A DNA stretch of 64,000 bases from Lachnospiraceae bacterium (GTDB lineage: Bacteria; Bacillota; Clostridia; Lachnospirales; Lachnospiraceae): NCBI GenBank assembly GCA_015057115.1, contig SVEZ01000014.1:37460-101459 (forward strand). Direction: 5' to 3'. The position numbers and the translations under genes were made by a program. Of this stretch, positions 1 through 11,007 are shown piece by piece (within the stretch, counting starts at the first letter, position 1; each line of letters opens with the position of its first letter). Under the pieces are notes generated by a model. That model worked only from the letters and a program-made list of their open reading frames with translations. It searched no databases and had not been told where the DNA came from.

Positions 1-1725
1 CGCAGTTGCTTCACCGCAGTTCAATACAGCACGTCCATCCAGGTAACGGCTCTCCACCGATTCCAGACTCATCAGTCCGAACCGATCTGACATACCGTAC
101 TGAGTAATCATAGCACGGGCAATTCCCGTTGCCTGCTCAATATCATTGCTTGCTCCGGTGGTAACGGAATCAAATACCAATTCCTCTGCCGCACGTCCCG
201 CCATAAAGGTAACCAGGCGGGCATTTAATTCAGCCTGGGTCATCAGGTATTTCTCCTCTTCCGGAGTTTGCATTACATAGCCCAAGGCTCCCTTGGTACG
301 CGGCACAATGGTAATCTTCTGTACCGGCTCTGCATCCTTCTGTAAAGCGGTAACCAGCGCGTGGCCAACCTCATGATATGCCACAATCTTCTTCTCTTCT
401 GCGCTCATAATCCGGTCTTTCTTTTCTTTACCGGCAATAACCACTTCCACAGATTCAAAAAGATCCGCCTGAGTTACAAACTTTCTTCCGTTCTTAACTG
501 CGTTAATGGCAGCTTCGTTAATCATATTGGCAAGATCGGAACCTACCGCTCCGCTGGTTGCCAACGCAATCGCTTCCAAATCCACGGTTTCATCCATCAA
601 CACATCCTTGGAATGAACCCGTAGAGTATCCAGACGCCCCTTCAAATCCGGCTTATCTACAATAATCCGACGGTCAAAACGTCCCGGACGCAAAAGCGCT
701 TTATCAAGCACTTCCGGACGGTTGGTTGCCGCAAGAATCAAAAGACCTTTGGATGTATCAAAACCATCCATCTCCGCAAGGAGCTGGTTCAATGTCTGCT
801 CACGCTCATCATTACCGCCGTAACGGGAATCACGACTCTTACCGATGGCGTCAATCTCATCAATAAAAATAATACAAGGTGCCTGCTTATTGGCTTCCTG
901 GAACAATTCACGTACACGCTTGGCACCAACACCTACAAACATCTCCACAAAGTCGGAACCTGCAATAGAGAAAAAGGGTACCTTAGCCTCACCTGCCACA
1001 GCCTTGGCAAGTAATGTTTTACCGGTTCCCGGCGGTCCTACTAAAAGCGCTCCCTTTGGAAGCTTGGCACCAATAGCGGAATACTTCCGCGGATTGTGTA
1101 AAAAGTCCACCACTTCCTGCAAGGACTCCTTGGCCTCTTCCTGTCCGGCAACATCCCTAAAGGTGACACCGGTGGATTTCTCCACGTAGACCTTGGCATT
1201 GCTTTTACCCATGCCCATGGCTCCCGGTCCCATCTTCTTCATCAGGGAATTAGCAATCCACATCATCAATGCCACCGGAAGAACAATACTTAAAAAGCTA
1301 AAAATATAATTTGCCGTATCCTCCGGAATATCCGCTACAATCTTGACATTATGTTCCTTTAATAAAGGAAGCAAATCATCATCCTGTACAATTCCTGTCA
1401 CATATCGTTTGCTGTTAATTCTGGATTCAAATAGGTCAAAAATATTGCCCTCGTCCTGAGTATTCTCCAACTCTGACTTATTCTTCGGCACAATATTGAT
1501 TTGCCGTGTGGTAAATTCCACCGACTCAATCTGATCGTTGGTTACCATCTCCAGAAATTCCGAATAGGCAATCTCCTCCTTGGAAATTCCCGAATATCTG
1601 CTTTTTATCAATGTTACAAAAAACAGAACTACCAGGCCCACCATCAGCATGGTAAAGATGGATCGTCCGTTCCTTCTGTTTTCCGGCCCCTGGCCTTTAT
1701 TATCTCCTGGTTTGTTGTTATCCAT
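1..1725 (-). CDS. ftsH: ATP-dependent zinc metalloprotease FtsH (partial, C-terminus beyond the window edge)
   Basis: Minus-strand reading gives the AAA+ core and an N-terminal membrane region. Start ATG at 1725 is preceded by AGGAGGATAAC. The antisense + strand ORFs in this span are spurious. Confidence 0.9.
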   Translation of the reverse strand, partial: MDNNKPGDNKGQGPENRRNGRSIFTMLMVGLVVLFFVTLIKSRYSGISKEEIAYSEFLEMVTNDQIESVEFTTRQINIVPKNKSELENTQDEGNIFDLFESRINSKRYVTGIVQDDDLLPLLKEHNVKIVADIPEDTANYIFSFLSIVLPVALMMWIANSLMKKMGPGAMGMGKSNAKVYVEKSTGVTFRDVAGQEEAKESLQEVVDFLHNPRKYSAIGAKLPKGALLVGPPGTGKTLLAKAVAGEAKVPFFSIAGSDFVEMFVGVGAKRVRELFQEANKQAPCIIFIDEIDAIGKSRDSRYGGNDEREQTLNQLLAEMDGFDTSKGLLILAATNRPEVLDKALLRPGRFDRRIIVDKPDLKGRLDTLRVHSKDVLMDETVDLEAIALATSGAVGSDLANMINEAAINAVKNGRKFVTQADLFESVEVVIAGKEKKDRIMSAEEKKIVAYHEVGHALVTALQKDAEPVQKITIVPRTKGALGYVMQTPEEEKYLMTQAELNARLVTFMAGRAAEELVFDSVTTGASNDIEQATGIARAMITQYGMSDRFGLMSLESVESRYLDGRAVLNCGEATA

Positions 1726-1955
1726 GTTATCCTCCTGTTACTTCCTCACTTGCCGAATTCATAGCAAGTATCTATATTATATGCGCCCCGCACAATAAAA
1801 TCAATGCCTCGAATCTTAAGTTTTTGGGAAGTTTCTAAAATTTTTCTAAAATAAAAGTAGATTTTTAGTCCTTTACGATATATAATAAATTGGTTGATTT
1901 ATGTTCTAATGAAACTTTAATGATATATCAGAGCATTACTATAAGGAGGAACTTT

Positions 1956-3560
1956 ATGCCTGTTAAATACGTTTTCGTCACCGGAGGAGTTGTTTCCGGA
2001 CTTGGAAAAGGAATTACCGCAGCTTCTTTGGGCCGTTTGTTGAAAGCTCGTGGCTATACGGTTACGATGCAGAAATTTGACCCCTATATCAATATCGATC
2101 CCGGAACCATGAATCCGGTTCAGCACGGAGAGGTGTTCGTCACCGACGACGGAGCCGAGACCGACCTTGACCTTGGTCATTACGAGCGTTTCATCGACGA
2201 AAGTCTGACCAAGAACTCCAATGTTACCACCGGAAAGATTTACTGGTCCGTTTTGCAGAAGGAGCGTCGCGGAGACTTTGGCGGAGGAACCGTTCAGGTT
2301 ATTCCTCATATTACAAATGAAATCAAGAGTCGTTTTTACCGCAATTTTACCACTGACAAAACCGAGATTGCCATTATCGAGGTAGGTGGAACTGTTGGTG
2401 ATATCGAAAGCCAGCCGTATTTGGAATCCATTCGTCAGTTCCAGCACGAAGTGGGAAAAGAGAATATGATTTTAATTCACGTAACCTTAATTCCTTACAT
2501 TAAGGCTTCCGGTGAGTTAAAAACCAAACCTACTCAGGCCAGTGTTAAAGAACTTCAGGGAATGGGTATCCAGCCGGATATTATCGTATGCCGTTCCGAG
2601 CACGAGCTTGACCAGGGATTAAAGGATAAAATCGCATTATTCTGTAACGTACCAAACAATCACGTTTTACAGAACCTGGATGTGGAGTATCTGTATGAAG
2701 CTCCTCTTGCCATGGAAAAAGAACACCTGGCACAGGTTGCCTGCGAGTGTCTCCACTTGGATTGTCCGGAACCGGATTTAAAAGATTGGCAGGAAATGGT
2801 TGATTCCCTTCGTAATCCAACCCAGGAAGTCAACATTGCTTTAGTTGGAAAATATATTCAGCTTCACGACGCATATATTTCTGTTGTGGAAGCGTTAAAG
2901 CACGGCGGTATTGCAGAGCGTGCCACCGTCAATATTAAATGGGTTGATTCTGAAACCGTAACCCCTGAGAATGCAGACGAGCTTTTCAAAGATCAGCAGG
3001 GTATTTTGGTACCGGGTGGTTTCGGAAGCCGTGGCATCGACGGCAAGCTTCTTGCCATTGAGTATGCCCGCACCCACAAGATTCCATTCCTGGGACTGTG
3101 CCTGGGAATGCAGTTATCCATAGTAGAATTTGCCCGTCACGTATGTGGCTACAACGATGCACATAGCATCGAGTTAGATCCTACCACTACTCATCCGGTT
3201 ATCGCATTAATGCCGGATCAGGAAGGTGTGGATGACATTGGCGGAACCCTTCGTCTTGGTTCCTATCCTTGCCATCTTTCCAAGGACAGCCTTGCATACA
3301 AGTTGTACGGCAACGATGTAATTCATGAGCGTCATCGTCATCGCTATGAGGTAAACAATGATTTCCGCGCTGCTTTATCCGAGCACGGCATGATGTTATC
3401 CGGACTTTCTCCGGACGGACGTATTGTGGAAATGATTGAGATTCCGGATCACCCATGGTTTGTTGCAACTCAGGCACATCCGGAGTTAAAGTCCAGACCA
3501 AACAGACCACATCCGTTGTTTAAGGGATTTGTGGAAGCTGCTGTAAAGTGTAAAAGATAA
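1956..3560 (+). CDS. pyrG: CTP synthase
   Basis: [33 protein letters not shown] and glutamine amidotransferase motif [12 protein letters not shown] at 1956 follows AAGGAGGAACTTT, so the track ORF start at 1890 is too early. Confidence 0.97.
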   Translation: MPVKYVFVTGGVVSGLGKGITAASLGRLLKARGYTVTMQKFDPYINIDPGTMNPVQHGEVFVTDDGAETDLDLGHYERFIDESLTKNSNVTTGKIYWSVLQKERRGDFGGGTVQVIPHITNEIKSRFYRNFTTDKTEIAIIEVGGTVGDIESQPYLESIRQFQHEVGKENMILIHVTLIPYIKASGELKTKPTQASVKELQGMGIQPDIIVCRSEHELDQGLKDKIALFCNVPNNHVLQNLDVEYLYEAPLAMEKEHLAQVACECLHLDCPEPDLKDWQEMVDSLRNPTQEVNIALVGKYIQLHDAYISVVEALKHGGIAERATVNIKWVDSETVTPENADELFKDQQGILVPGGFGSRGIDGKLLAIEYARTHKIPFLGLCLGMQLSIVEFARHVCGYNDAHSIELDPTTTHPVIALMPDQEGVDDIGGTLRLGSYPCHLSKDSLAYKLYGNDVIHERHRHRYEVNNDFRAALSEHGMMLSGLSPDGRIVEMIEIPDHPWFVATQAHPELKSRPNRPHPLFKGFVEAAVKCKR

Positions 3561-3564
3561 AAGC

Positions 3565-3730
3565 AAATGACATGCACGCTATGTGGGAGCGCTCTCGCTC
3601 CATACAAGACATAGTGGCACATACGAACACAAAAACCGGATGCAACTGAAGCTTAAGCTTCGATGCATCCGGTTTCCGTATTCTAAGTGCCAATGTCTTG
3701 TAAAGTCCCACATTAGCATGCATGTCATTT
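3565..3730. repeat. Structured intergenic inverted-repeat element A (about 166 nt, nested stems)
   Basis: Outer arms AAATGACATGC (3565-3575) / GCATGTCATTT (3720-3730), continued by GCTATGTGGGA/TCCCACATTAGC. Inner arms TACAAGACAT (3603-3612) / ATGTCTTGTA (3693-3702). Core TGGCACATAC (3615-3624) / CTAAGTGCCA (3683-3692). Apical AAACCGGATGCA/TGCATCCGGTTT. Confidence 0.85.
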
Positions 3731-3785
3731 TTATTACCCTCGCACTTTACGGCAGCATCCGCTGCAAGTAAGTAGTATATTATTT

Positions 3786-4685
3786 TTACAGAGTCTCATA
3801 TTTTCGGATAAATGCGATTCCCAGTGCGTGAGGACCGGTGTGTACGGCAGACACGGCTCCGATTTCTACTATGAAATCCGAATCCGGCTTACGCTCCAAT
3901 AAGCTTATTCCAAACCGTTCCTCTACAGTATCCCGGAATTCTTCGCCCTCCTTTGCATCATAACCATGACCTACGGTAAAGCGATAGTTTAATTTATTAT
4001 GCTCCGGGTTTCCGAAAAACTTCTCAATATAATGGTATACTTCCTCAATGGATTTCTTACGGGTACGGCTGATACCTCCGATTCCCAGCTTGCCATTTTC
4101 CAAAATAAGCAACGGGCGCAGATTCAGCTTACCGGCAGCGGAAGTTGCCAGCTTGCCGATACGTCCCCCTTTTCTTAAATACTCCAAAGATCCTACCGTA
4201 AATACAATCATACCGCTTTTTAACAAAGCAGGAATCTTCTCTGTCATCTGTGCAAAGCTTAAACCATCATCCCGCATCCGCACAAGTTCCTCTACAACCA
4301 AGGCCTGGGATGCTGTATTTTGCAAAGAATCATATACTGCAATCTCTCCCTCCGGATACTCCTCCCGAATCATATCGTAGGCAGTATGGGCGGAACCGTA
4401 AGAACCACTCAAAGTGTTGGTTATGGTAATGCAGATTACACTGTCCCCGGCATCTAACGCCTCTTTAAACCGCTGATAATAATCGTCTACGGAAGGAAGG
4501 GAGGACATGGGGAATGCTCCCTCATCCACCATACGATGATAAAACTCTTCCCTAGAAAGTTCTTCACGGTCTTTCTGATAATTCTCTCCGTCAAAAGTAA
4601 TATATAGTGGCACAATCTCCACTTGATGCGCCTTAGCGTATGCTACCGGCACGTCGCAGGCGCTGTCACTCATTATTCTGATCAT
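3786..4685 (-). CDS. DegV family protein (fatty-acid binding fold)
   Basis: MIRIMSDSACDVPVAYAKAHQVEIVPLYITFDGENY; SGSYGSA and GGRIG motifs typical of DegV. Confidence 0.9.
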   Translation of the reverse strand: MIRIMSDSACDVPVAYAKAHQVEIVPLYITFDGENYQKDREELSREEFYHRMVDEGAFPMSSLPSVDDYYQRFKEALDAGDSVICITITNTLSGSYGSAHTAYDMIREEYPEGEIAVYDSLQNTASQALVVEELVRMRDDGLSFAQMTEKIPALLKSGMIVFTVGSLEYLRKGGRIGKLATSAAGKLNLRPLLILENGKLGIGGISRTRKKSIEEVYHYIEKFFGNPEHNKLNYRFTVGHGYDAKEGEEFRDTVEERFGISLLERKPDSDFIVEIGAVSAVHTGPHALGIAFIRKYETL

Positions 4686-4812
4686 ATCAATCTCTCCTTT
4701 ATAACATGGATATTATAACATCTAGTATTAAAAACCACAAGATGAAGTTTTAAGCAATCATTTACTTGTTTCCGTCTCTTATGCTATAATTGAAAAAGGA
4801 GGAGGCGACCTT

Positions 4813-5799
4813 ATGGCAAGATTGGAGAATCAGAAGCTGAAACTAGTGGCTTTGCGGGACATTTTATTAAGCAAGACGGATGAAGAGCACCCGTTAAGTA
4901 CGGCTGATCTGGTAGAGGAACTGGAGAAACTGGGTATTCACGCTGAACGCAAGAGCATTTATACCGACATACAGGCTTTGGAATACTATGGCATGGATAT
5001 TATTACCGTCCGCAATCGAAGCAACTATTACTATGTTGCCCATCGGGAATTCGAACTTCCGGAGCTAAAGACTTTGGTGGACGTAGTGCAATCCGCACGT
5101 TTCATTACGGAGAAGAAATCCCGGGAGCTTATTTCCAAACTAGAGCATCAGACCAGCATCTACGAGGCCAAACAGCTTTCCAGAAATGTGATTATTACCA
5201 ATCGTTCCAAAACCCAGAACGAAAACATTTTTTATAACGTGGATATGATTCACCATGCTTTGGCAGAGGACAAGCAGATTCGCTTTTTCTATTACGAGTG
5301 GAATGCTCAGAAACAACTGGTTCCAAGACGTGGCGGCAAGGAATATATAATCAGTCCCTGGGCTTTAATATGGGACAACGAAAATTACTATCTGTTAGGT
5401 TATGACGCTTCTGTTTCCATGCTCAAGCATTATCGTGTGGATAAAATGAAACGTATGCAGGAACTTTCCGAACCCCGTTTGGGCAAGGAGGTAATGGATA
5501 GGTTCGATATGGCATCTTTTCAGCGTGCCACTTTCGGAATGTATTCCGGTGATGAAGTCATGGTAAAGCTGGTGGCAAGCGCCCAACTTACCGGCGTAAT
5601 TCTGGACCGGTTCGGAACCGGCATCACCCTTCGTCCTTTAGATGATTCCACCATCGAAGCCTATGTTCCGGTAAAAATTAGTACCCAGTTTTTCGGCTGG
5701 TTAACTGCCCTTGGTACCGGGATTCAGATAGCCTCTCCGGAATCGGTTCGTCAAGAATACATGCAGCATCTGGCAGCCATATTAAAGCGTTGTTTATAA
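4813..5799 (+). CDS. WYL-domain transcriptional regulator with N-terminal HTH
   Basis: N-terminal wHTH, then IRFFYYEWN...YIISPWALIWDNENYYLLGYD (WYL-type core). RBS GGAGGCGACCTT. Confidence 0.85.
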   Translation: MARLENQKLKLVALRDILLSKTDEEHPLSTADLVEELEKLGIHAERKSIYTDIQALEYYGMDIITVRNRSNYYYVAHREFELPELKTLVDVVQSARFITEKKSRELISKLEHQTSIYEAKQLSRNVIITNRSKTQNENIFYNVDMIHHALAEDKQIRFFYYEWNAQKQLVPRRGGKEYIISPWALIWDNENYYLLGYDASVSMLKHYRVDKMKRMQELSEPRLGKEVMDRFDMASFQRATFGMYSGDEVMVKLVASAQLTGVILDRFGTGITLRPLDDSTIEAYVPVKISTQFFGWLTALGTGIQIASPESVRQEYMQHLAAILKRCL

Positions 5800-5804
5800 A
5801 ACAC

Positions 5805-5855
5805 CACGCCTCAGGGCGTGTATAATAAAGAGGACAGCCTCAGGCTGTCCTCTTT
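5805..5855. terminator. Two tandem hairpins between convergent genes (bidirectional terminator)
   Basis: CACGCC-tcag-GGCGTG (5805-5820), then the 13-bp perfect stem AAAGAGGACAGCC-tca-GGCTGTCCTCTTT (5827-5855). Confidence 0.8.
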
Positions 5856-6084
5856 ACTCATCAAACTCAACAATTACGAAGAATCCTTTTTCCGTCTCTT
5901 CGATACTTACTACCGTCCCCTGTCTGGACTGAATCCTCTCTGCCGCCGTAAAATTAGCAGACATGGCATAAGCCTTTCCAAGGGTGTAGTAATAGGAAGT
6001 CGGAAGTTTTCCTTCCGTAATCTCCAAAACATCTCCGGGCTTACATAACCCGGGGCGTTCCATTTTAAATTCTTCCCGTCGCAT
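5854..6084 (-). CDS. Hypothetical small protein (76 aa)
   Basis: Intact ORF just downstream of the HutD-like gene on the same strand. Confidence 0.55.
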   Translation of the reverse strand: MRREEFKMERPGLCKPGDVLEITEGKLPTSYYYTLGKAYAMSANFTAAERIQSRQGTVVSIEETEKGFFVIVEFDE

Positions 6085-6087
6085 AAC

Positions 6088-6654
6088 CTATCTTCCCCAC
6101 TGTCTCTTAATTTCTACCACAATGGCTTCACCTCTGGCATTCTCCCATCGGCAGCCAATGTTGGTTCCTTTGATATGACAGCTGTCTCCTTCCGCAAGCT
6201 TTTCATATCGATCATCGGCAAAGTGAAGTATTCCGGCTTCCACGGCAAAAACCACATATTCCTGCATTGCATTAATCTCCAGAACATCGCCCTGTCTAAT
6301 GCGATACATTTTGCCGGTTGATCCTTTTAACATGAGGTTGAAATCTCTGCAGGTTCCGATGCAATGTACATTCTTATCTCCCGAGAAATTCACCACCACA
6401 TCAGGGTTTACAAAAACCGATTCTTCTTTTTCAAAAATCAGCTCCAGGGTTCCATCCAGAGTTGTCAAATATCGATCCACGCCGGGAAGGCTGGTAAAAT
6501 CCGATTCCGGAAGCAAACAGGTTGCCGTACTTACACGAAATCGAAAGTCCCTTTTTGCATAGTCGGCTTTTTCCGGCGCAATAAGAATTTCCCAGGTTTC
6601 TCCACCGTTCCAGGTTGATTTTTTGTACTCACTTTGTCGAATAACATTTATCAT
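6088..6654 (-). CDS. HutD/Ves-family cupin-like protein
   Basis: MINVIRQSEYKKSTWNGGETWEILIAPE...DFRFRVSTATCLLPESDFTSLPGVDRYLTTLDGTLELIFE matches the HutD family pattern. Confidence 0.75.
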   Translation of the reverse strand: MINVIRQSEYKKSTWNGGETWEILIAPEKADYAKRDFRFRVSTATCLLPESDFTSLPGVDRYLTTLDGTLELIFEKEESVFVNPDVVVNFSGDKNVHCIGTCRDFNLMLKGSTGKMYRIRQGDVLEINAMQEYVVFAVEAGILHFADDRYEKLAEGDSCHIKGTNIGCRWENARGEAIVVEIKRQWGR

Positions 6655-6671
6655 TTCTGTTCACCCATCCC

Positions 6672-7709
6672 TTAGAAGTATTTCAAATTCATGTCCTGTG
6701 TACAATCACATAAGAACTGTGCCAATAAATCAATACAATCCTGCACATCCTTCAGGCTTACCACTTCATCCGGACAATGCATATAGCGTAACGGGATGGA
6801 TACCAGCGCAACAGGCACTCCAATACCGCTCTTATGCATTACATCACCATCTGTTCCGGTGCGACCGCCGGCTGCTTCCCACTGAACGGCAATTCCGCGC
6901 TTCTCTGCCGCTGCCGCCAGCTTCTCATTCACAATCTTATGAATGGCCGGTGCATTACAGATTACCGGACCTTTTCCTACCTGTACATCTCCCGTATCTG
7001 CTTCATCCACACCCGGATAATCACTGGTATAGGTTACATCCACCGCAATGGCAATATTCGGTTTAACACGAGATGCAGTAAAATATGCGCCGTTCATGGA
7101 GGTCTCTTCTCCGGTGGTTGTTGCTGCGTAAGCACCAATGCTAACACCCTTTTCTTTTGCCTGCGCAATGGCCTGCATAACGATAAAAGCACCAACCCTA
7201 TCATCCAATGCTCTACCGGTAATCCGGTCATTTAACATTTCTCTGTAGTCTGTATCAACGGTAATAGCATCTCCCAATCTCACATGCTCCAGAGCCTCTT
7301 CCTTGGAAGTTGCACCAATGTCAATGGTCAAATCCGTTGCTTCCAAATCTTTATTCTTTGCAATGGAAGAATTTCTGACTACCGCACCATACAAAACCCC
7401 ATCCTTCGTATATACGCGAACCTTGTGTCCCGGATAGCACCCTACCGGAACGCCTCCGACTTTTCTAACCTTCAGCATTCCATCTGAAGTAACTGCCGTT
7501 ATCATGAGACCGATTTCGTCTGCATGTCCGGTCATCAATACCTTAAATTCTGCATCCGGATTTACACAGGCAATTACATTTGAAAGCTCATCACTTTCCA
7601 CGCAATCAACCTTTCCCTGCATGTAGTCATAAATCTTATGCTCCAACTCCTGTTCATTTCCTGAAACCGACATGGTTGTGAGCATTTCATATAAAAATTT
7701 CTTGTCCAT
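6672..7709 (-). CDS. M42 family metallopeptidase (glutamyl aminopeptidase / endoglucanase-like)
   Basis: TGHADEIGLMIT, GRALDDRVGAFI and TTTGEE motifs. Confidence 0.9.
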   Translation of the reverse strand: MDKKFLYEMLTTMSVSGNEQELEHKIYDYMQGKVDCVESDELSNVIACVNPDAEFKVLMTGHADEIGLMITAVTSDGMLKVRKVGGVPVGCYPGHKVRVYTKDGVLYGAVVRNSSIAKNKDLEATDLTIDIGATSKEEALEHVRLGDAITVDTDYREMLNDRITGRALDDRVGAFIVMQAIAQAKEKGVSIGAYAATTTGEETSMNGAYFTASRVKPNIAIAVDVTYTSDYPGVDEADTGDVQVGKGPVICNAPAIHKIVNEKLAAAAEKRGIAVQWEAAGGRTGTDGDVMHKSGIGVPVALVSIPLRYMHCPDEVVSLKDVQDCIDLLAQFLCDCTQDMNLKYF

Positions 7710-7759
7710 CTTTTCTTGACTCCTCCAATCTTTTCCTTCTCATTTCAATTACTTTTATA

Positions 7760-8902
7760 CTAATCATCCGTAAACTCTGCCGCCTCACTTAAATGCTGTC
7801 TCACACGCAGTCTCAGAGACATCGCATTCACCGGCTTAGCAAGATAGCCCTGAGCTCCCGACGCAAAGCAGGACATAACCGTCTGTCTGTCCTTATTTCC
7901 GGTAAGCATAACAATCGGGCAATTATTGAACCGCTCATCGATACGAAGTTTCTGCAGCAAATACAATCCATTGTGTCCCGGCATTTCATAATCCAACAAA
8001 ATCATATCCGGAACCTGTTCTGCAACATACTGTTCTGCCTGATCCGTATCGGCAATAGCCACTACCTTGCATTCCCCTTTCAGGATGGCTTGAACCGTCT
8101 TTAGGGTATTGATATCATCATCCACCACCATGACAGTTCGAATCTTCGGTTTGGGTGTTCCCGCCTCAAGGACCTGACGTATACGATTTCGCAGTTCTTC
8201 TCTGTCCACTGGTTTAACCAGATATCCGGAAGTCTTCTTGGTCACACTGGTAAGAACCGTATCTCTGTCTGAGTCTCCCGTTAACATAATGATAGGGAGT
8301 TTCTTCATTCCGGGAACTTCCCGGATTCGGTCTATGGTATCAAAACCGCTGAGGCCGGGCATATTTACATCCAGCAACACCACATCCGGCTTATTGTTAT
8401 CCAAAAATTTAAGGAAGTCATCTCCTCTGCCAAATTCGGAAATGTTGCAATAATCTTCCAGCATGTGAACAATTACGCTACGGCTGATATCGTCATCATC
8501 TACCACCGCCACATGAGGCAAAAGATCCAACTCATCCAATACGCTTTTCAGCTTCAACGCTCCATTCTCATCCAACTCCAACGCCGGTTGAACGGTAATC
8601 CGAAGGTTCTCGAAATTCTTTATCACCAGTTCCTGCTGATCTACCGGCATAATAATCACTATGGGCAAATACACAAATTCCGGCTGACTCAATTCCTGTC
8701 CAATCTTCTCCAACTGGCTGTTATCTGTCCAGTTATAAGCATAAACAAAAAGATCCGGTCTGGTGTTTGTCAATTCCTCGTGCAATTCATTCACATTAGA
8801 AGCAAATCTCGCCTCACAAACTGCTCCAAAAACCGGTGCAGCCCGTTTAACCCTGCTTCTCTCTGAGTCGAAAAAAAGTACATCATGTCTGCATTTACTC
8901 AT
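7760..8902 (-). CDS. Multi-receiver response regulator (two clear REC domains plus a degenerate N-terminal receiver-like domain, no output domain)
   Basis: VAVVDDDDISRSVIV...VVLLDVNMPGLSG...KPVDREEL and VMVVDDDINTL...MILLDYEMPGHNG...KPVNAMSL. Start ATG 8902 with upstream GGAGGAAATGACC. Confidence 0.85.
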   Translation of the reverse strand: MSKCRHDVLFFDSERSRVKRAAPVFGAVCEARFASNVNELHEELTNTRPDLFVYAYNWTDNSQLEKIGQELSQPEFVYLPIVIIMPVDQQELVIKNFENLRITVQPALELDENGALKLKSVLDELDLLPHVAVVDDDDISRSVIVHMLEDYCNISEFGRGDDFLKFLDNNKPDVVLLDVNMPGLSGFDTIDRIREVPGMKKLPIIMLTGDSDRDTVLTSVTKKTSGYLVKPVDREELRNRIRQVLEAGTPKPKIRTVMVVDDDINTLKTVQAILKGECKVVAIADTDQAEQYVAEQVPDMILLDYEMPGHNGLYLLQKLRIDERFNNCPIVMLTGNKDRQTVMSCFASGAQGYLAKPVNAMSLRLRVRQHLSEAAEFTDD

Positions 8903-8941
8903 GGTCATTTCCTCCAACCTTCGTATTTATTTTTCGTTCTA

Positions 8942-10846
8942 TTACCGAACCCTAATCTTCCGATGAGAAGAATAATCACTCAAAAGCGCATCTCTCTTTG
9001 CCCGGATTCTGTAGAAATAGGTAAAACCTTTTATCACCGAAACATCTGTATAACTACGTACATTTCCTGTTACTGCAATCTTTTTATAATTTCCGTTATT
9101 CGTCTTTCGATAAATCACATACTGATTCGCGGTCTTAACCTTATTCCAGCGAAGGACAACTCCATTGTCCTTCTGATTTATTGAAAAACCAGTTGGTGGC
9201 AAAAGAAATCCCACCTGAACTCTCGCGCTTTCAGTCAAATCATATCCATTTGCAAACGCTACCAGATAAAACTCATAGGATTTATCCGGTTTCGCATCTC
9301 TGAATTCATATTCGTACTCGTCCTCATCGCACTCGAACTCAGCCAGATATACCGGTTCCTCACCCTGCGCCGCGCCATAGAGCAAATAACCTTCCGCCTT
9401 ATCCACTGCGCTCCAATTCAGCCAAATGGTGTCTTCTTTTTCGAATTCTGCTTCCAACTCCGGAGCATTTAATTTCTGCTCACCGTTACCCTGCCAAGGT
9501 TCTGCGATTGCCTTCAACCGTAGGGTTCTGTCTTTACCGTCCACCTCTGCCAAGCTCGTCAAATCCCGCCATTCTTCCGCTCCGTCTGTTACAAAAAAGC
9601 TTTCTCCCGGATTGGCGGTTACATCATAAGAAAGAAACGCCGTTGCATGATAAATATCCGTATCAATACCAACCTGTGTTGGCATCTTATAATTCAGGCA
9701 AACAGAAAATTTCTGTCCTTTTGCCAGTAAAACAGGAGTCTTTAACTCTACTGTCGTATATCCTGCCTTGGGGAAGAAAACCTCCTGGGTACACTTCTGC
9801 AGTCCGCTGGTTGGGTTCGCAGAATCTACATCCGAATAAACCGTTAAGGTTGCCGCCACCGCATCTTCACGGTTTAATACCTGTATTCCGGTTAATCTCT
9901 GGGTCTTTCGGGCTGTATAAACGTTTGCACCAGCCTTAACCGTTTTCCAGACTACCGATCCACCACCATCATACTGATAGGTTTCCCGCTCCTGTGACGT
10001 TGTGGTTAAATCGAAAGCATAACAGGTATTGGCATCCGAATTGGACACTGCATCCTCGTACGAAAGCCAAAAATACCCCTTCAAATCACCTTTTTCACCA
10101 TAGCTGTTCTTGCAAAGCCATGCGCCATCACCGGATGGTTTGTCACCCTTAAAATTCTCTTTGGAATAGGTATCATCCCATCCAACAATACAAACTTCGT
10201 GGTCCGGAGTTAGTTCCGAAGACGCTATGTACAAGCTATCGGATTTACCTGCAAAAACTTCCGTTCCTTCCATCCGAACCCGCATGGTAACACCACCGAA
10301 TTTCATAATTGCATCTTTTAACCCATCCCGATCTGCACCGGAGTAGGTATATACGTCCCGCACTGCAAATGCCCTTGTATGAAAAGCAACATTCTCCGAA
10401 AGAGCATCCGCAATTCCGGCATAAGGGGCATCCGCCTCCATTACCGGACCATAGCCTTTCAACAGTGTTGTCATAGCAAACGCATTATCGCCGCCAAGGC
10501 TGTACCAGGGTTTCTCCTCGTGCAAGTATGAAACTCGATCTCCCTCCAAGCCGGCTGCCGGACTCTGCGGATTATTATAGACAGCATAAGCAAGCTGTGC
10601 CTCAGACAAATCCAATGTCTGATCGGCCAGCCCATGAAGCAGTGCATTATTCTCCATACAGGCAACTGCCGCAAACGCCCAGCAAAGATCTGCATCCTTC
10701 TGCTCTCTTACCGGAGTCACCAATCCTAACTCCTGCATGCTGTAGGCGCTTGGATATGCCTGTTCCCCCTCTGCATGAACCGGTGAAAAAGCACTTCCGG
10801 CCAGCAAAGCGGCACACAATAATCCAATTAATCCTTTTACTTTCAA
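8942..10846 (-). CDS. Secreted C1 (papain-like) cysteine peptidase with fibronectin-III-like C-terminal repeats
   Basis: Signal peptide MKVKGLIGLLCAALLAGSAFSPVHA; TPVREQKDADLCWAFAAVACMENN, EVCIVGWDDTY and WLCKNSYGEKGDLKGYFWLSYED catalytic motifs. Confidence 0.88.
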   Translation of the reverse strand: MKVKGLIGLLCAALLAGSAFSPVHAEGEQAYPSAYSMQELGLVTPVREQKDADLCWAFAAVACMENNALLHGLADQTLDLSEAQLAYAVYNNPQSPAAGLEGDRVSYLHEEKPWYSLGGDNAFAMTTLLKGYGPVMEADAPYAGIADALSENVAFHTRAFAVRDVYTYSGADRDGLKDAIMKFGGVTMRVRMEGTEVFAGKSDSLYIASSELTPDHEVCIVGWDDTYSKENFKGDKPSGDGAWLCKNSYGEKGDLKGYFWLSYEDAVSNSDANTCYAFDLTTTSQERETYQYDGGGSVVWKTVKAGANVYTARKTQRLTGIQVLNREDAVAATLTVYSDVDSANPTSGLQKCTQEVFFPKAGYTTVELKTPVLLAKGQKFSVCLNYKMPTQVGIDTDIYHATAFLSYDVTANPGESFFVTDGAEEWRDLTSLAEVDGKDRTLRLKAIAEPWQGNGEQKLNAPELEAEFEKEDTIWLNWSAVDKAEGYLLYGAAQGEEPVYLAEFECDEDEYEYEFRDAKPDKSYEFYLVAFANGYDLTESARVQVGFLLPPTGFSINQKDNGVVLRWNKVKTANQYVIYRKTNNGNYKKIAVTGNVRSYTDVSVIKGFTYFYRIRAKRDALLSDYSSHRKIRVR

Positions 10847-10966
10847 AATCTTATCTCCTTCTATTTTTCCAAAAATAGAAAATGCGTATAGAAATCCAAC
10901 TATATTTTATCATCTATTTATGTCCGTTTCAAGAACTGCATGGAAAAACTGGCGAAAATACAAGAA

Positions 10967-10992
10967 AAAAGAGGAGTTTTCCCCCTCTTTTC
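10967..10992 (-). terminator. Rho-independent terminator downstream of the spore coat-like gene
   Basis: Minus strand AAAAGAGG...CCTCTTTTTT stem with T-run. Confidence 0.6.
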
Positions 10993-11007
10993 CATACTTT
11001 CTACACT

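Noticed and set aside
1917-2447. 176-aa antisense ORF in pyrG
   Set aside because: Fully antisense to a clear CTP synthase; no recognisable domain or RBS.
3520-3771. Track ORFs 3520-3723 (-) and 3583-3771 (+)
   Set aside because: Both lie in or across palindromic element A, with low-complexity translated products and no RBS. They are artefacts of the inverted repeat.
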